From positions 682,001-746,000 of the forward strand of contig QVRM01001782.1 in NCBI GenBank assembly GCA_003439945.1: 64,000 nt of DNA, given 5' to 3'. This DNA comes from Dermanyssus gallinae (Eukaryota; Arthropoda; Arachnida; Mesostigmata; Dermanyssidae). Below the pieces are notes generated by a model. That model ran no database searches and had not been told where the DNA came from. It worked only from the letters and a program-made list of their open reading frames with translations. This document shows, in pieces, positions 1-12,040 of this stretch. Both the position numbers and the translations under genes were made by a program. Every line of letters begins with the position of its first letter. Within the stretch, counting starts at the first letter, position 1.

Positions 1-1289
1 AGAGAGATATTACCATGTATCAGACACTACATGCACATTGTATATTATATAGACTTTCACCTAATTGGTGGGGTCAATATTATACAAATATTTAGCCCGA
101 TCTGCGTCATGCTCCATTTGACTGGATCATGCGCCAGAACCGCTAGAAGCCCATCGTTATGCAAATAGACATTTCAAAAAAATGCCAAAGATCGTTTAGG
201 ACACATGCTAGCACTTTAGCCTTGTATCGGTTTAATTCTTGGTTCGCATACCTAGCAAACAGTAAACGCGTGTTTTGTTTGTCGATTAATTTCCGCCAGA
301 TTCGAGCTGCGCTGACGTGTTTTTACTTCAATATCTAAATACATTTGCTATTCGCCCTTTGGTTCGGTACATGTAACGATGCGTGGCAGGTCATTCACTA
401 GTTTGATTGTCGTTGATTTTGTTGCCCTTCATCCCATACAGCAGTACTGGCCTTTTATTGACTGCAGGCGCCGAGGACTGATGGGGCCAGGGAAATGGCT
501 CGCGCTTGTACAAATTGCATCCCACCGCATATGCGTATAAAGCGGACTACAGCCGCCGTTGTCGGCCGTGAGCAGATGTTGGGGAGCAGCCGGCGATGTG
601 ATGCGTTCAGGGGGGGGGGGGGGGGGGAACCAACACGCTGAGGGATGATGCCACCATTGTACTGACGGGGGTGGGGGGGTACTGCCAGACGAGAAAACAA
701 ACGGGCTGAAAAAGATAACAATGGTCATTTGCTCTCGGCGGCGAGCCAACCAGCTATCCAGCGTCTAGATAACTAGTTCTTCTTTGTTAATAATTACGGT
801 AATAGCGTATGCAAATGAGAGCACAACATCAGACGCCGTCCCGCATCTCATCTGGTGTCTCGACGGTGACTCGGTCAGATACAACAAGGCAAAGGGGGGA
901 GAGAGAGATAGAGAAGGATAGAGAAAGTGGCATTAATATGTAAATGCGCAGGCAGGCAGTAGTAGTGGGAATAACCGAAAGATACTACAACACTAAATGG
1001 CACTCGCGCGACTCATGTGCGGGGCTGGCGTATGCACAGACGGCGACGATCCCGTCGCAGGGGATTAATGCCTGCTGTGAAAGCTAGTCTGGAAGCGTTT
1101 GGAATCTTATCTCTCCACCTCAAGGACGGAATATTGATCCATTTTCGGAGCTAGGACAACAAGCAAGCAATGTCCCCGCAATACAAAACACCAACGTAAA
1201 CAGTCCAACAGTTATATATGTAAGTATACTCGTGGCCATACGTGTATCTGTCTATATGTATGTCATTTGTGCATCTGCGTATATGTAGT
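1..1289. other. Non-coding stretch, no gene seen
   Basis: No frame reads like a known protein. The open frames here are short and cross low-complexity sequence. The stretch contains an 18-bp G run at 610-627, a second G-rich patch near 665-680 and a GA-rich patch near 896-930. I see no RNA gene or element boundary. Confidence 0.5.
610..627 (+). repeat. Poly-G tract (18 G)
   Basis: Eighteen consecutive G residues, followed about 40 bp downstream by another G-rich patch containing a seven-G run. It could form a G-quadruplex. Homopolymer length is also a common place for assembly error, so the exact count is uncertain. Confidence 0.85.
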
Positions 1290-2125
1290 TAAAGGGTCTC
1301 CCAGACAGATTTGAAAGCGTTATAGACACTCGTTTAAGTAAGTTTTTTTTTTCTAATGGAACATGGATTCTGAGAAGTCTTGTTTCGGAGTGAGTGTGAT
1401 ATTACTAAAGTCCGTGACACTGATGTTGTTGTTCGATTCGACATAGGAGCACAAACTGTGCAATAGCGAGATCCTTCTATAAAGAAGCTGAGCACATCAA
1501 CGTGTTTGTGAGAAAATTGTACCTGCTCTAAAGAACATAAAACGTCAGCTAGAAGATGCGGTACGATCAATTAGAAGAGAATTCGCAAAGATGAAGTTAT
1601 TTTATTACTTTTTACGTATTTATACCGTTCATCATAACCCTAGGATTTTTCACATATCCCAAAACTAACATAATCAACTGCGCATTTCATGAAGATCATT
1701 ATGGTACCGCGTGCATGAATGGCCTAGAGTGATTTATATGATGCGTGCACTCAATCTCGAATACTCCGCAAGCACGGCTTGAATTGCCATATATTTGGTA
1801 CCAAAATGATGAAATGCCCTTTTACCTGAATGTGTTAGTTGTGAGCGCGATTGTTTGCGATTGTTTTTCTAAGCGACCACGTCGCATCTTGCGGCCGGCG
1901 TAACATGTTCTCCTAAAGCAGAACTTTCTTACAAATACTTCGATGTGATTCGTTTCTGTATAGGCAAGGACTGCTTGTCTCGCAATTGCACATTTTGTGC
2001 GTTTATGTTGGGCAATAGCATTAGTGTTACGGATTTTAGTAATATCACTTCTCAGAGACCAAGATATATTTGAATAATGTTTTTTTAAAAGCTTTACAGT
2101 TGTCAATATCGCTTTTGTTATTATT
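1290..2125. mobile_element. Foldback element, old copy (family FB1)
   Basis: This is a degraded copy of the inverted-repeat element best seen at 41374-42474. The left arm (about 1340-1720) carries the 'ctaatggaacatgg' block and the 'agaagagaattcgc' block. The right arm (about 1780-2090) carries the same blocks on the other strand, including 'ttctaagcgaccacgt' and 'tctcagagacca'. The centre has the family's 'ttggtaccaaaatgat' motif near 1796-1812. The left terminus, near 1290, reads like a decayed CAGGGT end. It has no protein of its own, so it would depend on a transposase from elsewhere. Arm identity is lower than in the 41-kb copy, so this insertion is older. Exact ends are uncertain. Confidence 0.72.
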
Positions 2126-3070
2126 CTGGAAAACGCTGAAAGATTGTTATTTAATATATTTTCTATGCAAATTGCCTGCAATTGTGTGCTCACGCGGGGA
2201 CTTGGGATAATCGCGTCTCCTGCAAAATAAGCATATGTTCCTCCACGAGAAGGGTAGGGGGTCTGTAGGCATTCGCGAATGAGGATGAAGGTAGAAAATC
2301 TATAAATCGACTGAGCTCTAGCATATAGTGCTGTATCAATCCTAGCTAGGCAGTTTCGTTTTGTTGCACGCCCGATTTCAATCGAGGAACAATATCGAAC
2401 ACTTAGTCTATAAAATTTGATCCTATCTTCCACAAACTTACGAATCAAGAAGCAGTAGCTTTAACTTAAACAAATGTGTCTGTATCGGGTAACTGTGTAG
2501 TACTTGCCAAAAACTTACATCCGGCAACATGTCTGAGTTAGTACACAAAAGAGCTTTTAGAGACAACGGTAGTGACCCATGAAAAAGATAGCTCAGTAGC
2601 AAAGTATTCGGGAGGCCGTGGGCTTAAGCAGAGCCGGGGTCTGAGCTGGTAACTCTAAAATTGTTGTTTTCATGGTTTCCAACTTGGGCAACGTAAATCG
2701 TAGTGAACTAGAATACAACAGCGCAGCGTTAAACGTTTACCGGTGTCGATCTCGAATTTCTGTGTTTTGCAGTTTTTGACACATTTCTCGTGTATTTTAT
2801 TACCAGTAATCTTGTGGTCATCCGCGATAGTGTTCCTTGCCTACGACGCATAAACCATGTTTAACTGCTGCTCGATCTGCACTGTCGGCGGAGACAGTGC
2901 ACTTCTCGGCTGCCCTCTTGGCTACGGATCCATGTTTCATATCGCTTGTCTACTCCTTCGTCTCGTCTACTGAGCTATTTTTAATACTTTTTCGGGCTGA
3001 CCCCCAGCCAAGATTTAACGTCCACGGGACTGCTTTTTGCGTTTGTTTCTTAGAACGACCCCCATAAATA
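2126..3070. other. Non-coding stretch, no gene seen
   Basis: A 208-codon open frame on the minus strand ends in this stretch, but its second half lies in the foldback arm and it resembles no known protein. A weak tRNA-like A box occurs near 2590, without a good B box. Confidence 0.45.
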
Positions 3071-3077
3071 CAAATCT

Positions 3078-3151
3078 GCAACGGTGGGGCTCGAATCCGC
3101 GCATTTAGGTGTCTCCTCCGGTCGCGAGGCGCAGGCAAATGCACCACGCCA
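3078..3151 (-). repeat. tRNA-like SINE head (pol III A and B boxes)
   Basis: On the minus strand an A-box-like sequence (TGGCGTGGTGC, 3151-3141) is followed, 53 bp from start to start, by a good B-box-like sequence (GGATTCGAGCCCC, 3098-3086). Order, spacing and sequence fit a tRNA-type internal pol III promoter. The segment does not fold convincingly into a complete tRNA, so a tRNA-derived SINE head or tRNA pseudogene is more likely than a functional tRNA. tRNA-derived SINEs are common in arthropod genomes. Confidence 0.4.
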
Positions 3152-4019
3152 TCCGGCTCGACACTAAGCTATCGCTAGTCTGCACGAACTGCACCCTAAA
3201 TCGCCATTGAATTTAAAACATCTTTAAATTATGGCAGTCATGCTAATGTTTTAAGGCGCATAGCTGGCGCACCATGAATCTTGTGCTTTAGCAAAGCAAT
3301 AAACTTTCTTCGGTAAAATCGGAACTAGTTGCGTGCTGAAAATCTGATCTGATCGTCACCGAAACAGGGTTTGTCAAATTTAAAACAAGAAAAATTTTAA
3401 ACTTTTTTTTAATTCTACGCTGTTCGACATCATTACTGGTTTGTACAGCCAATCCTCCTTGTTGCCTAACACAACCACATTTGACTTATCATAATTAACT
3501 GTGCCAATTCCTGTAATCAATAAAGAAAAACCCTTTACACATTGACATAATCGATTGGCCAGCTATTATGCGTGTGAGTCTGTGAATGACATGCACTCAA
3601 AGTTTAACCATTGCTATCATAACTTAACAACCACGTGCACTTCATCCTTTGACATCTTTCGACCCACACAAAATATTCTGGACTACAACGCACGCCTAGA
3701 GAGTTGGATTGTCGCTGACTGCTCTAAGATCCTTACGTTAGCCCACCGTATCAAAGGAGCAACAATGCGGCATAGAGCGCCAACTGAGTCTAAAAAATAG
3801 ACGTGCTTGTTTCCTTTCTTCCAAATCTCGATTGAGCCGCTTCCCGTGCTGTTTGGCTTTATATGCGCTACAAATGCCTTGGAGAAAGCTTACCATAAAG
3901 TCAGTTTGCATTTCTTTATCATCCGACTTGCAATATAGTAAACCCGTTTTCGATCCTTTACGTGTAACATATGTCCGTTTCAACCCTTCATTACCAAAAA
4001 TGTTTTCGAATGTAGTGGC
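3152..4019. other. No confident feature; may include the 5' remains of the RT relic
   Basis: AT-rich sequence with short open frames. The last few hundred bases may be the decayed endonuclease-RT linker of the Jockey/CR1-type relic that follows. I could not match any segment firmly. Confidence 0.35.
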
Positions 4020-5150
4020 CTACAATTTGGTCACGAAACTGAAGCCAATATTGAGTTAGTTACCCCAAATGAGATACCGCCTCTTTTCTACAATGAAGTT
4101 CGCCCTGGTTTTGCTTAGACACTTAAGCTGATTTTTAAGAGATTTAATAATGATGGTATATTTCCTGATATTTTTAAGCAAAGTATTGCAACTCCGATCC
4201 ACAAGATGGGGCAAAGCTGTGGGAAATTACAGACCTATATCACAGTGCTCTATTGCATGTGTAATCTTAGAAACATTACTTGTGGCGCACATACAGAGTT
4301 TTATTTTAAAAACAAGCTACTTGATCCCGCTCAACACGACTTCAGTGCTCATCGATCAACTTCTCGAGATGTCACAGAATTTGGATATGCTCATACATTA
4401 TTCTTATTTTGTTTCTGTCTATATTTTAACCAGAAGAGTGCCTTAATCTTGCTGAAATTAGTTTGCTACTTAGGAAAATCGAGAGCATTGATATACAGAA
4501 GGTCACGGTGCACTGTTTCTTTCGCTCTTATTTACAAAATAGGTATTTTCGCATGAGAATGGATTGTGACCTCAGTCGCTTGTTCGCTGCATCATCGGGG
4601 TACCTCAAGGTAGCCGTGCATCTCCTTTGTCATATGCAATGTTTGTATTTGATATTAGTCTACGTATACCGTCTGAAGTAAAAAACCTTGAATACGCAGA
4701 TGGTCTCATATTGAACTGCAAAATTTAAAACTAAAAGGTAATCACATAAAGTTTTGACAAACTCTGAATATTGTTAAGCTCTGATTTGCGTAAAAGGAAT
4801 GCTGTTACCTACGCATACATACACTGTTTTAAAGCACAGACATTTTAAAGCAGACATCTCTGGTTATAAATAACACAATTTTTAAATGTCTTATTGGAAA
4901 AAATCCAGGTGTATATATTTGTCTGTATAAATCGACTATTGTTTCTAAGCTCTTAGATTGCCCTCCAGTCTGGAAATCGTATCTGCAGAGGTATATCAAT
5001 TTACTTGAAAGTACAGTCGCATTTTATAAGGAGGTTCCGTTGAAGGCTTTCTTCTTTAAAGCGCGACAACATTTATCTGCTTTGCGTGTAATTGTTATTT
5101 CAGTTGCAACGAGCGAATTTAGCACACAACTTCTTCGGCGCTACACCAAA
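4020..5150 (+). pseudogene. Jockey/CR1-type non-LTR reverse transcriptase, decayed
   Basis: Pieces of a single RT can be followed through three frames. The order is a pre-RT segment (GIFPDIFKQS, about 4155-4185), the fingers motif NYRPIS (4225-4242), a palm segment with GVPQGS (about 4597-4614), then the catalytic box. That box reads YADG instead of YADD (4693-4704). Further on, about 4955-5040, a thumb-like segment reads PPVWKSYLQRYINLLES, the pattern typical of Jockey/CR1 thumbs. There are several frameshifts and stops, and one catalytic aspartate is lost, so the copy is dead. The endonuclease is not recognisable. The clade call (Jockey or CR1) rests on the motif style only. Confidence 0.75.
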
Positions 5151-7344
5151 CCTTCTAGGAAGTCGATGCATGCGCCCGAAGGCAGGTGGACGCATTAAAC
5201 ACGTAAACAATGCGTTTGCTTAGCGTATGTCAAGGTGGACATACGAGAAAACCTGTTTCCCTGTCAAACGGGTTTAATTGACCTTAATCCCTTTGTTCAC
5301 CGTTTTGTGTACAAAACAACCTCCTCTGAGCACGGATGCGTTTTATATTCTATTATAAAAAAAATATGACTAGAATAGGTTATGGCCAATAAGAACAACA
5401 ACAACAACATCAAAAACAGCAACAGCAACAACAACAAAACACACACATTCCTAGGAAGCATAGATTTTAGCCATAAAGATATAATTTATTACTATCCCCC
5501 ATTATTGCCATATCAAAATGTGATGCTTCATGCGATGAGCATCACAATGCAAGTTGCCCAAATTGCTTTCCTCGTTGCCGGTACACTCGCTCTAAGCTGT
5601 CGTGATTTTAGCGAGACGTCATGATCGGCATCGCGCTTGTCTGTGGTCAGGTGTGAACGTACAGCAGGCCGGTAGGCCGAGCCTAATATTCATGTCATGT
5701 GTCGCCTCGCCTCACTGTACGCTCACTAACCTAATTAATTATAGCTCGAGCTCTACGCAAACCCGACTTTCGATGGCAGCTGCCAATGAGCAGACGGCGT
5801 ATGGGTTCATATTCAGTTTATGCGCGTCGACTATACCTAAGCCCAAGCAAAGCTATGATTTGAGTAGTTCTCCCCTTCTCCGCTCTCTCTCTCTCTATCT
5901 CACTCTTTATGCATTTCTCAGAGCTCATTGTTGGCTTTTTCAATGAGCAATACAACTGACTATGTGTTTGATATGAGACACTTGCAAATATTACAAATGT
6001 TACTAAGCACAGTTCGCATATGCGAGCGTGTTTCTAGTTCATTGCTTTATAGCATTGAGATCTGTCCCAACATGCTGGTTGTGCCTTAAGCCTAATTTAA
6101 TTGTCGTTTAAATGTCTATAGTAATTTTTAATATGGCGCCACCATCGTAGAACAAAATGCATCTAAAGAACAGGCCATTGGTAATGTCACTTTTGACCCG
6201 GAAGTCAATATATATATATATGTGCAAATTATGTTTACCACGTCTATAGGGCACAGCTATGCCAAACCGTCACACAGAGACCATGTGGGCGTCTGCATGA
6301 TCCGATCGTTTGAGCTATTCGTGTCTCTTAGGGCACAAACGAAACATGTTTGGGTCAGTTCGGCTCGATTCGCGTTGTCTTCTCAAGCGCACGGTACGGA
6401 ACTCTCGATTTCATGGCGTCCCCCTCTAGACGGGCAACGTTCTTCTGTCTGTGGCTCTGTCATCGGCTAGCTGTCACGCTCTGCAATTTTAATTTCGAAC
6501 GTGTCGCCGCAGTAATCTTACGTGGAGGAGGGGGAGGGGGGGGGACGAGGGACATCCCGAGCCAGAGGACACTAGCATGCTACAACAACAGGCTGTCTAA
6601 CCTGCCGAACGGTGGCCGCTGTTGCTGTTTAAATACCTTGCTGTTGCTTTCGTGTATATACGTATGTATGTGTGTATGTATGTCCGTGTGTATCTGTGTG
6701 CGGATGTATGACTCGAAGGGCCTTTAGGCGTGGTGCCCATCTGTACCGAAATGGGCGGCTGCTAGCGGCCGCATGGAGCGGGGTCGTCGATGTCGTTTCG
6801 TTTTCAATTTCGCGCCACGCGTTCTCGCACGCTCGCTCGCTCGCTCGCACGGTCACGTTGCTGTAGTGCTGTCTGTTCTGCTACTATGGTGGTGTCGCCG
6901 CTTTTCCCCCTTCTTTTTTTCTATTCTTTCTTTTATTTTCCGTTGCCTTCTTCTTCGTCGTCGTCGTCGTCTTCTTCTTCTTCGCCTTTTTCTCCCACCA
7001 CGTTTGCTTCCTTCCTCTTGAACTCTACGCGCGACGCATAAAGGAATGGCGGCAAAAAGAAATGGGGTTTTGGGGTGTGTCGCTTCCCTGTCAATGTGAG
7101 TGCAGACAAACCGTGGAGACAACGACGTGAGACACCTGGCCTCGACCCTCGAACAGCCTGCACAGGGCAAGACAGCCTGCACAGGGCGAGCGATAGAAAT
7201 CTCGAAATGTCGCCCATATCTTCCTCGAACTGCCGCTCTGTGCCATTATTGGAACGGCACACCGCCACCACGTCGTGTTGAAGTATCCGGCAAATAGAAA
7301 TCGACGGCTCGACATTCTACGTATACAAAGCATACATGTATCAC

Positions 7345-7377
<33 letters not shown>

Positions 7378-8699
7378 TGCATACCCCTATTAAAGTTAAA
7401 ATATAGTTACCATTTTTAAATTACACGACGGCCATTTTTATTATCATACATTTTCGTTACCTAATTAGTTACTACCTTATTAACACCGGTTGTTGAGTAC
7501 AGATATGTAAATAACATAACTAGGTGAACTAGAAAAATAACAGCGGGTTGCTTTTCCTCGATAATTCGGCTACCAATTAGATGGCCGGACATCTGCGCCA
7601 TGGTGTCTGTTGCACTTGTTACCTCACATTGTACACTGGCGCTTGTCGCTCAGCTCATAAAGAGAGAACATGGTGAAAATGTGCATTTTTATAACCACCA
7701 GTCTAGGTTTTGCTATGTCAAGATTAAAAGCGCGAGGTCGGTTAAAATCCGCCCCGTCGCACATAGCCATAGGGCGCAGTCTGAATTAGGACCAAACGAT
7801 TACCGGAAAGCAAGGCAATCCGATTTGCTGATGTAGGTGGCCCTTCTAATCGCTCGCGTTCTAGCAACTAGGTCGTGGTGCTATGTGAATCCTGAGTTTA
7901 CTGTAGCGTGCCACTCTTGCTAATTAATTAGCGTCTTACATACATACCATGCCACCCTCATCGTCCGCGTACCGTTTGTACGTAAAAATAGTCGAGTTCA
8001 TTATCGGGACCTATCACGTATTGTGTATATTCGTATTAGCACAGCAGAAAAAACATAACTTCCTTCGTTTTAGTGCTATTTGACCAAGCACAGCGTAACG
8101 AGTTAACGTTATAGTCCAACGTTACGCTGCGGTTAAATTGCCTTGCTCGTTTAGAAATAAAATAATGGAAGACTGTGTCGTCATTATCATCCATCAGTCA
8201 TAGAACTTGCTGTTGCTGCCTTAAAGTGAGGCACCGATGCGTATCTAACAAAGCTTGTCGAGAGTTTCTTGTTGCTATCTTGGCATCAAATATGACCTGC
8301 TAGAAGAGAACCAGCAAACCTTTTTTTCAGCGTCGTAAAAGCTACGCGGCAATAGGCCTGCTCCCTGACCTGCTGGAGAGGACGACGAGAAGTGCAGTGA
8401 AAAAGTTATGGCAAAATAGATCACGTCCGTGGTCTTCATGAGCCTGCTTTCTCGCCCACAGTAAAGTGCTCACACTTTTGCGCCAAGCAAGACCACCATC
8501 GTCACTGCAAACCAGGCAGGGTTACTTTGAGCGAGTAGAATGGCTTATATGAGACTCTGTTATGATTATAAAGCAAGCATGCGAGGAAGGAACGACGGCT
8601 GCTCGAGGAACAGAACAGAACAATAGCCCTCAGTTTATGTCGTGCAACCTCGTAGGGCGGTAAACCCGCTCAGTGACAATTTGTTTTATATATAATAAT
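5151..8699. other. Long stretch without a gene; simple repeats and a GC-rich island
   Basis: No protein-like frame was found. Simple sequence includes an AAC-rich tract (about 5393-5441), CT repeats (about 5880-5905), a G-rich tract (about 6523-6545), TTC/TCG repeats (about 6944-6992) and (TA)n (about 7346-7372). From about 6480 to 7330 the sequence is clearly richer in G+C and CpG than its surroundings and carries a short tandem duplication (about 7158-7187). It could be a CpG island or promoter of a gene whose exons are not in the window, but I see no exon that supports this. Confidence 0.4.
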
Positions 8700-8703
8700 A
8701 AAT

Positions 8704-9330
8704 ATGATGCTGGTAAAGACGGCACTTAGGATTAAAACGAAGTGGGATCGCAGAGTCGAGTTTGCAGCTAGGGAGATTGGGTACAATTGTCAGCAATGGG
8801 TGGTGAAATTGAAGGTAAACAAGTCATATACAGATAAATGGAAATTGGCGATGGGCTCCAGATCAAGTTCGGCAACTATGTATGGAAAGGAAAAGTGGGA
8901 AAAGGGCGGGGTAGAAGAGGTATACGATAATTCAAGAGCGAGTGGGCTATGGCAGATGCTACGGCAGGGATGTTGAATACAAGGATACATAGAGTTAAAT
9001 ATAACGAGGGACAAAATACAGAATGTCGAGCATGTGAGCTAGAGAATGAGTCAATCGAACATATTATTAAAGAATGTATAGCCTTAGGGGGGAGCAGAGT
9101 TATATGGCTGTCGGAGGCCCTAGCTCTAGGACCAAATGTTAGAAATGACCTGGTGGATATTACAAAGAAGAGGTTGTCACAATCGAAAGCAAATACTTAG
9201 TAGGTATTGAAGTAGACATGGATAATATGGATGCGAAGGTAATATATATGCTGCCGCTCTAAGCGCCGCTGATTTAAAAGAGTGACATGTGTATATAGGT
9301 ATACATGCCAAGAGAACAATAAATCAATCA
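8704..9330 (+). pseudogene. Non-LTR retrotransposon 3' end (C-terminal Cys/His knuckle)
   Basis: Two overlapping frames form the C-terminal end of a non-LTR ORF2. The first contains EKWEKGGVEEVYDNSRASGLW, the second ADATAGMLNTRIHRVKYNEG and then a knuckle of the form C-x2-C-x9-H-x4-C (about 9027-9076, CRACELENESIEHIIKEC). The 'DNSR.SGL' plus knuckle combination is common in APE-type non-LTR elements. One frameshift lies near 8945. The coding end is followed by an AATC-rich tail (about 9318-9336), as expected of a retrotransposed 3' end. It is 5'-truncated: nothing upstream of 8700 looks like RT. Confidence 0.65.
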
Positions 9331-9739
9331 ATCATAATATTTTTCATAAATACTAATATATATATAAGATTGTGAGTCACAAAACTAGTTTTTTATTCAA
9401 TCATGAATCTGCGTTTTGGAGTGGAGGAGTTTTGCCAGGTCCTACAGCCACTCCTGAAAAAAAGAGCTCAGAGCCCGATCGGATCTACTATGAGCATTGC
9501 ATCCAGTCACTCCCTCCCTTGGCAGAAACTCTTCGTCTTTATTGTAATTTTAATAAGGGGGTGAACGCCTAACGCCGTACATGTCTTCAGGCTTCCTATT
9601 TCTTCTCTTGCTCAAATATAGGCATGGTGATGACCAAAGAGATGCAAATCTCTATTGTCAGAGTGCACTTGACAAAGATTTTCAGCAAATTGGTTATTCA
9701 GCAAATTTAGCGCGTGACTGAAGAAACCTGTCCGGAGCA

Positions 9740-10238
9740 AGATGACTTCAAGAGAGGCCGGGGAACCCGTGATGCATCTACGCTATTCGGTCAGAAATCG
9801 AGCAAACTGTAGCACCACCCAGAGATCATCTGCATGCAGTCTTTATCAACTACGTTAAAAAATTTGAAAAAGCCTCCTCATCTGCTGGTTCAAACATTCC
9901 AACAGGCAGCAGTGGGTGGCTCTCTCCTAAGTGTCATAACAAGTGTTTTTGATGAGTACACTTTGTTGGTAGACAGTGAGCATGGTGTATTGGATGTTAA
10001 GCAAAATAAGGGAACTCTGCAAGAAGACCCGATAAGCTGTGTCTCGTTTCCTCTTATCCTTGCTGACCTTGTCGGTTACGTCCGACAGGAGCAACAAAAA
10101 GCCGTGGTTGTGATATATGCAGATGATGTCGTGGTCGCACATCGCAACTTAGGAGCCACCAAGCGCATTACGTCTATGGTACAGGCGTCTTTTGTTTCGA
10201 AGGGACTTGAGATAAACACAAGGAAAACCAAAGCCTGA
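9740..10238 (+). pseudogene. Non-LTR reverse transcriptase fragment with intact YADD
   Basis: An RT palm fragment in at least three frames. The first part reads FKRGRGTRDA (about 9750-9780), then a second frame gives IRSEIEQTVAPPRDHLHAVF and INYVKKFEKA (about 9781-9900), matching the usual QFGF.pGrgT plus FiDY.kAFdk pattern. The third frame, to 10238, holds EDPISCVSFPLILADL (decayed QGDPlSp..F.l.l.DL) and an intact catalytic YADD at 10116-10127, then a GLEIN..KTK segment. It stops at 10238 without thumb or knuckle. The clade is not resolved. Confidence 0.7.
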
Positions 10239-10239
10239 A

Positions 10240-10552
10240 GCAGAAAAACCTAAGCCATGAAATTCAGGCGTGGAGATCGATTGGCTGCCACAGACCTTGT
10301 ACGTAGCTGTGGCCAATTATGGTGTGTGTTTTAACTCTTTCTAGTATCTTGGGCTTTGAGCTCATTGCACACGACCGATGTTAATAGCGCATATGAGCAA
10401 AACATTATGGACGGCGGTTGTCTCTCTTTACGGGAAAGTAGGCAATATCCGAAGACTTTCGATTTTCGCAACAATAAGGCCTTTGCCGTGCCTAAAATTG
10501 TTTCGGGGTTGATTTTGGGTCTTGACAGGATGTGACCTTGCGCTGGCGGTTT

Positions 10553-10608
<56 letters not shown>
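10240..10608. other. Spacer ending in (TA)n
   Basis: No gene seen. The last 55 bp (about 10553-10608) are nearly pure (TA)n, which is the insertion target of the mariner that starts at 10609. Confidence 0.6.
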
Positions 10609-10611
<3 letters not shown>

Positions 10612-11894
10612 GTAGTTCAATAAGTTCTTAGAATGAGCTTTTTAGAATTCGAATTTTGGCACGCTTTCACCGCTAATAGGAACTGCAACTTTTCGACTGC
10701 TAGCACTCAATATATTATGGTGATTGGCCGTTGCGATTTCGTTTGATAGCTTTTCCCGTGCAACGTATCGGCGTGATTTTTAAAAATGGAGAAAAAAGAG
10801 TTTCGAGTGGTTATCAAGCATTTTTATTTCAAAGGTTGGAATGCGACTTAAGTAAAAATTGAGTTAGACGAGACGTACAGTGACTCTGCGTCATGTTTTG
10901 CCACTGTTTCCAACTGGATTAATGTGTTAAAAAGAGGTCGCAGGAGCACCGAGGATGAACTACGTCCAGGAGGCCAAAAAACGGCAACTGATGAGGAAAA
11001 CGTAGAGAAAGTGCGAAAAATGCTTGGCACAGATAAGCGAATGAACATTAAGGAAATAGCGGAGGCATTAGGGATTAGTTTAGGCAGTGTGCATTTTATC
11101 CTACACGAAAACTTGAAGATGAAAGAGCTTAGAGCAAAATGGCTGCCGCATTTGCTCAACCAAGGCCAAAAAGACGCGCCTGTTTTGGCTTTACAGCGAA
11201 ATTTGGCCAAGATGTCGAACAATCTGGTTTTTGGTGCAGATTCATGACCGTCGATGAAAGCCGGGTTCATCACTACACTCCCGAGACCCAAGAAGCATCT
11301 TGCCAATGGTGTACACCTGATGAAGGACCTCCGAAGAGGGTGCGGACGGCGGCATTGACCGGAAAGGTGATGGCTACAGTTTTTTAAGACCAACGTAGAA
11401 TAATGCTGGTCGACTACCTTGAGAGCTGTAAAACGATCACAGGAGAATATTATGCAAGACTGTTGGACTGCCGTTAGCAAGAACTCATCGTGAAACGGCC
11501 CGCTTTGCAGAAGAAGGTTGTCCCGTTTCACCAGGGCAATGCTCCTGCACACAAGTCCCGGCAAGCATCGGCAAAACTGGCCCAACTGAGGTTCGAACTT
11601 TATGAACAACCCTTCTATTCTCCAGACCTAGCCCCCTCTGATTATTTCCTCTTCGGACATTTGAAGAATAGTCTCGGTGGAAAGCGTTTTTCCAGCAATG
11701 AAGAGGTTAAGGCTGCTGTCAATGCCTATTTTCAGTCTAACGACGCGGAATTCTACTCAAGAGGTATGAAAGCTTCTAAATCTCGATGGGAAAAGTGTAT
11801 TGAGCTTCTCGGGGAGTATATCGAATAAGAAAAATTTAAAAACATGATTTGGAAAATTCTCGGTTTTCATTCTAAGAACTTATTGAACTACCTG
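10609..11894 (+). mobile_element. Mariner-type DNA transposon, complete ends
   Basis: The element is 1,286 bp, normal for mariner. Its ends are 28-bp perfect terminal inverted repeats starting CAGGTAGTTCAATAAGTTCT (10609-10636, and reverse complement at 11867-11894). Each end is flanked by TA, the mariner target duplication, although the surrounding (TA)n makes the duplication impossible to prove. The interior encodes one transposase in the plus direction. The ends could still be recognised by a related active transposase, but the copy cannot move itself. Confidence 0.95.
10786..11828 (+). pseudogene. Mariner transposase (DD34D), inactivated
   Basis: The conceptual transposase starts at ATG 10786 and ends at 11828, about 345 codons, the usual mariner length. 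In order there is an N-terminal DNA-binding region with a helix-turn-helix (MNIKEIAEALGISLGSVH, about 11041-11095), the first catalytic Asp in TVDESRVHHYTPE (about 11250-11288), the second site in HQGNAPAH (about 11527-11550), and the third Asp in SPDLAPSDYFLF (about 11617-11652). Spacing between the second and third sites is 34 residues. Damage is clear: a stop at 10849-10851, a frameshift near 11160-11240, stops at 11385-11387 and about 11476, and the second catalytic Asp replaced by Gly. It is dead. Confidence 0.93.
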
Positions 11895-11910
11895 TATATA
11901 TATATATACA

Positions 11911-11951
<41 letters not shown>

Positions 11952-11978
11952 TTATTTATATATATCTATATATATATA

Positions 11979-12013
<35 letters not shown>

Positions 12014-12040
12014 ATATATATATAGAATAGAATAGAATAG
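11895..12040. repeat. (TA)n microsatellite with a short (GAATA)n tail
   Basis: About 125 bp of (TA)n with TTTA interruptions, ending in four GAATA-like units (about 12023-12041). The pentamers abut the 3' end of the minus-strand RT fragment, so they may be that element's 3' terminal repeat, as in many CR1/L2-like elements. Confidence 0.8.

Noticed and set aside
1822..2448. 208-codon minus-strand ORF
   Set aside because: Half of it lies in the right arm of the foldback element, the equivalent frame is broken in the other FB1 copies, and the rest matches no family.
2588..2650. Possible tRNA gene (A-box-like TAGCTCAGTAGC)
   Set aside because: The expected B box reads GGTCTGAGCTG, too far from consensus, and no cloverleaf could be drawn.
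6773..7271. Overlapping Arg-, Ser- and Glu-rich ORFs on both strands
   Set aside because: Low-complexity readings of TTC/TCG repeats in a GC-rich patch; every frame is open for the same reason.
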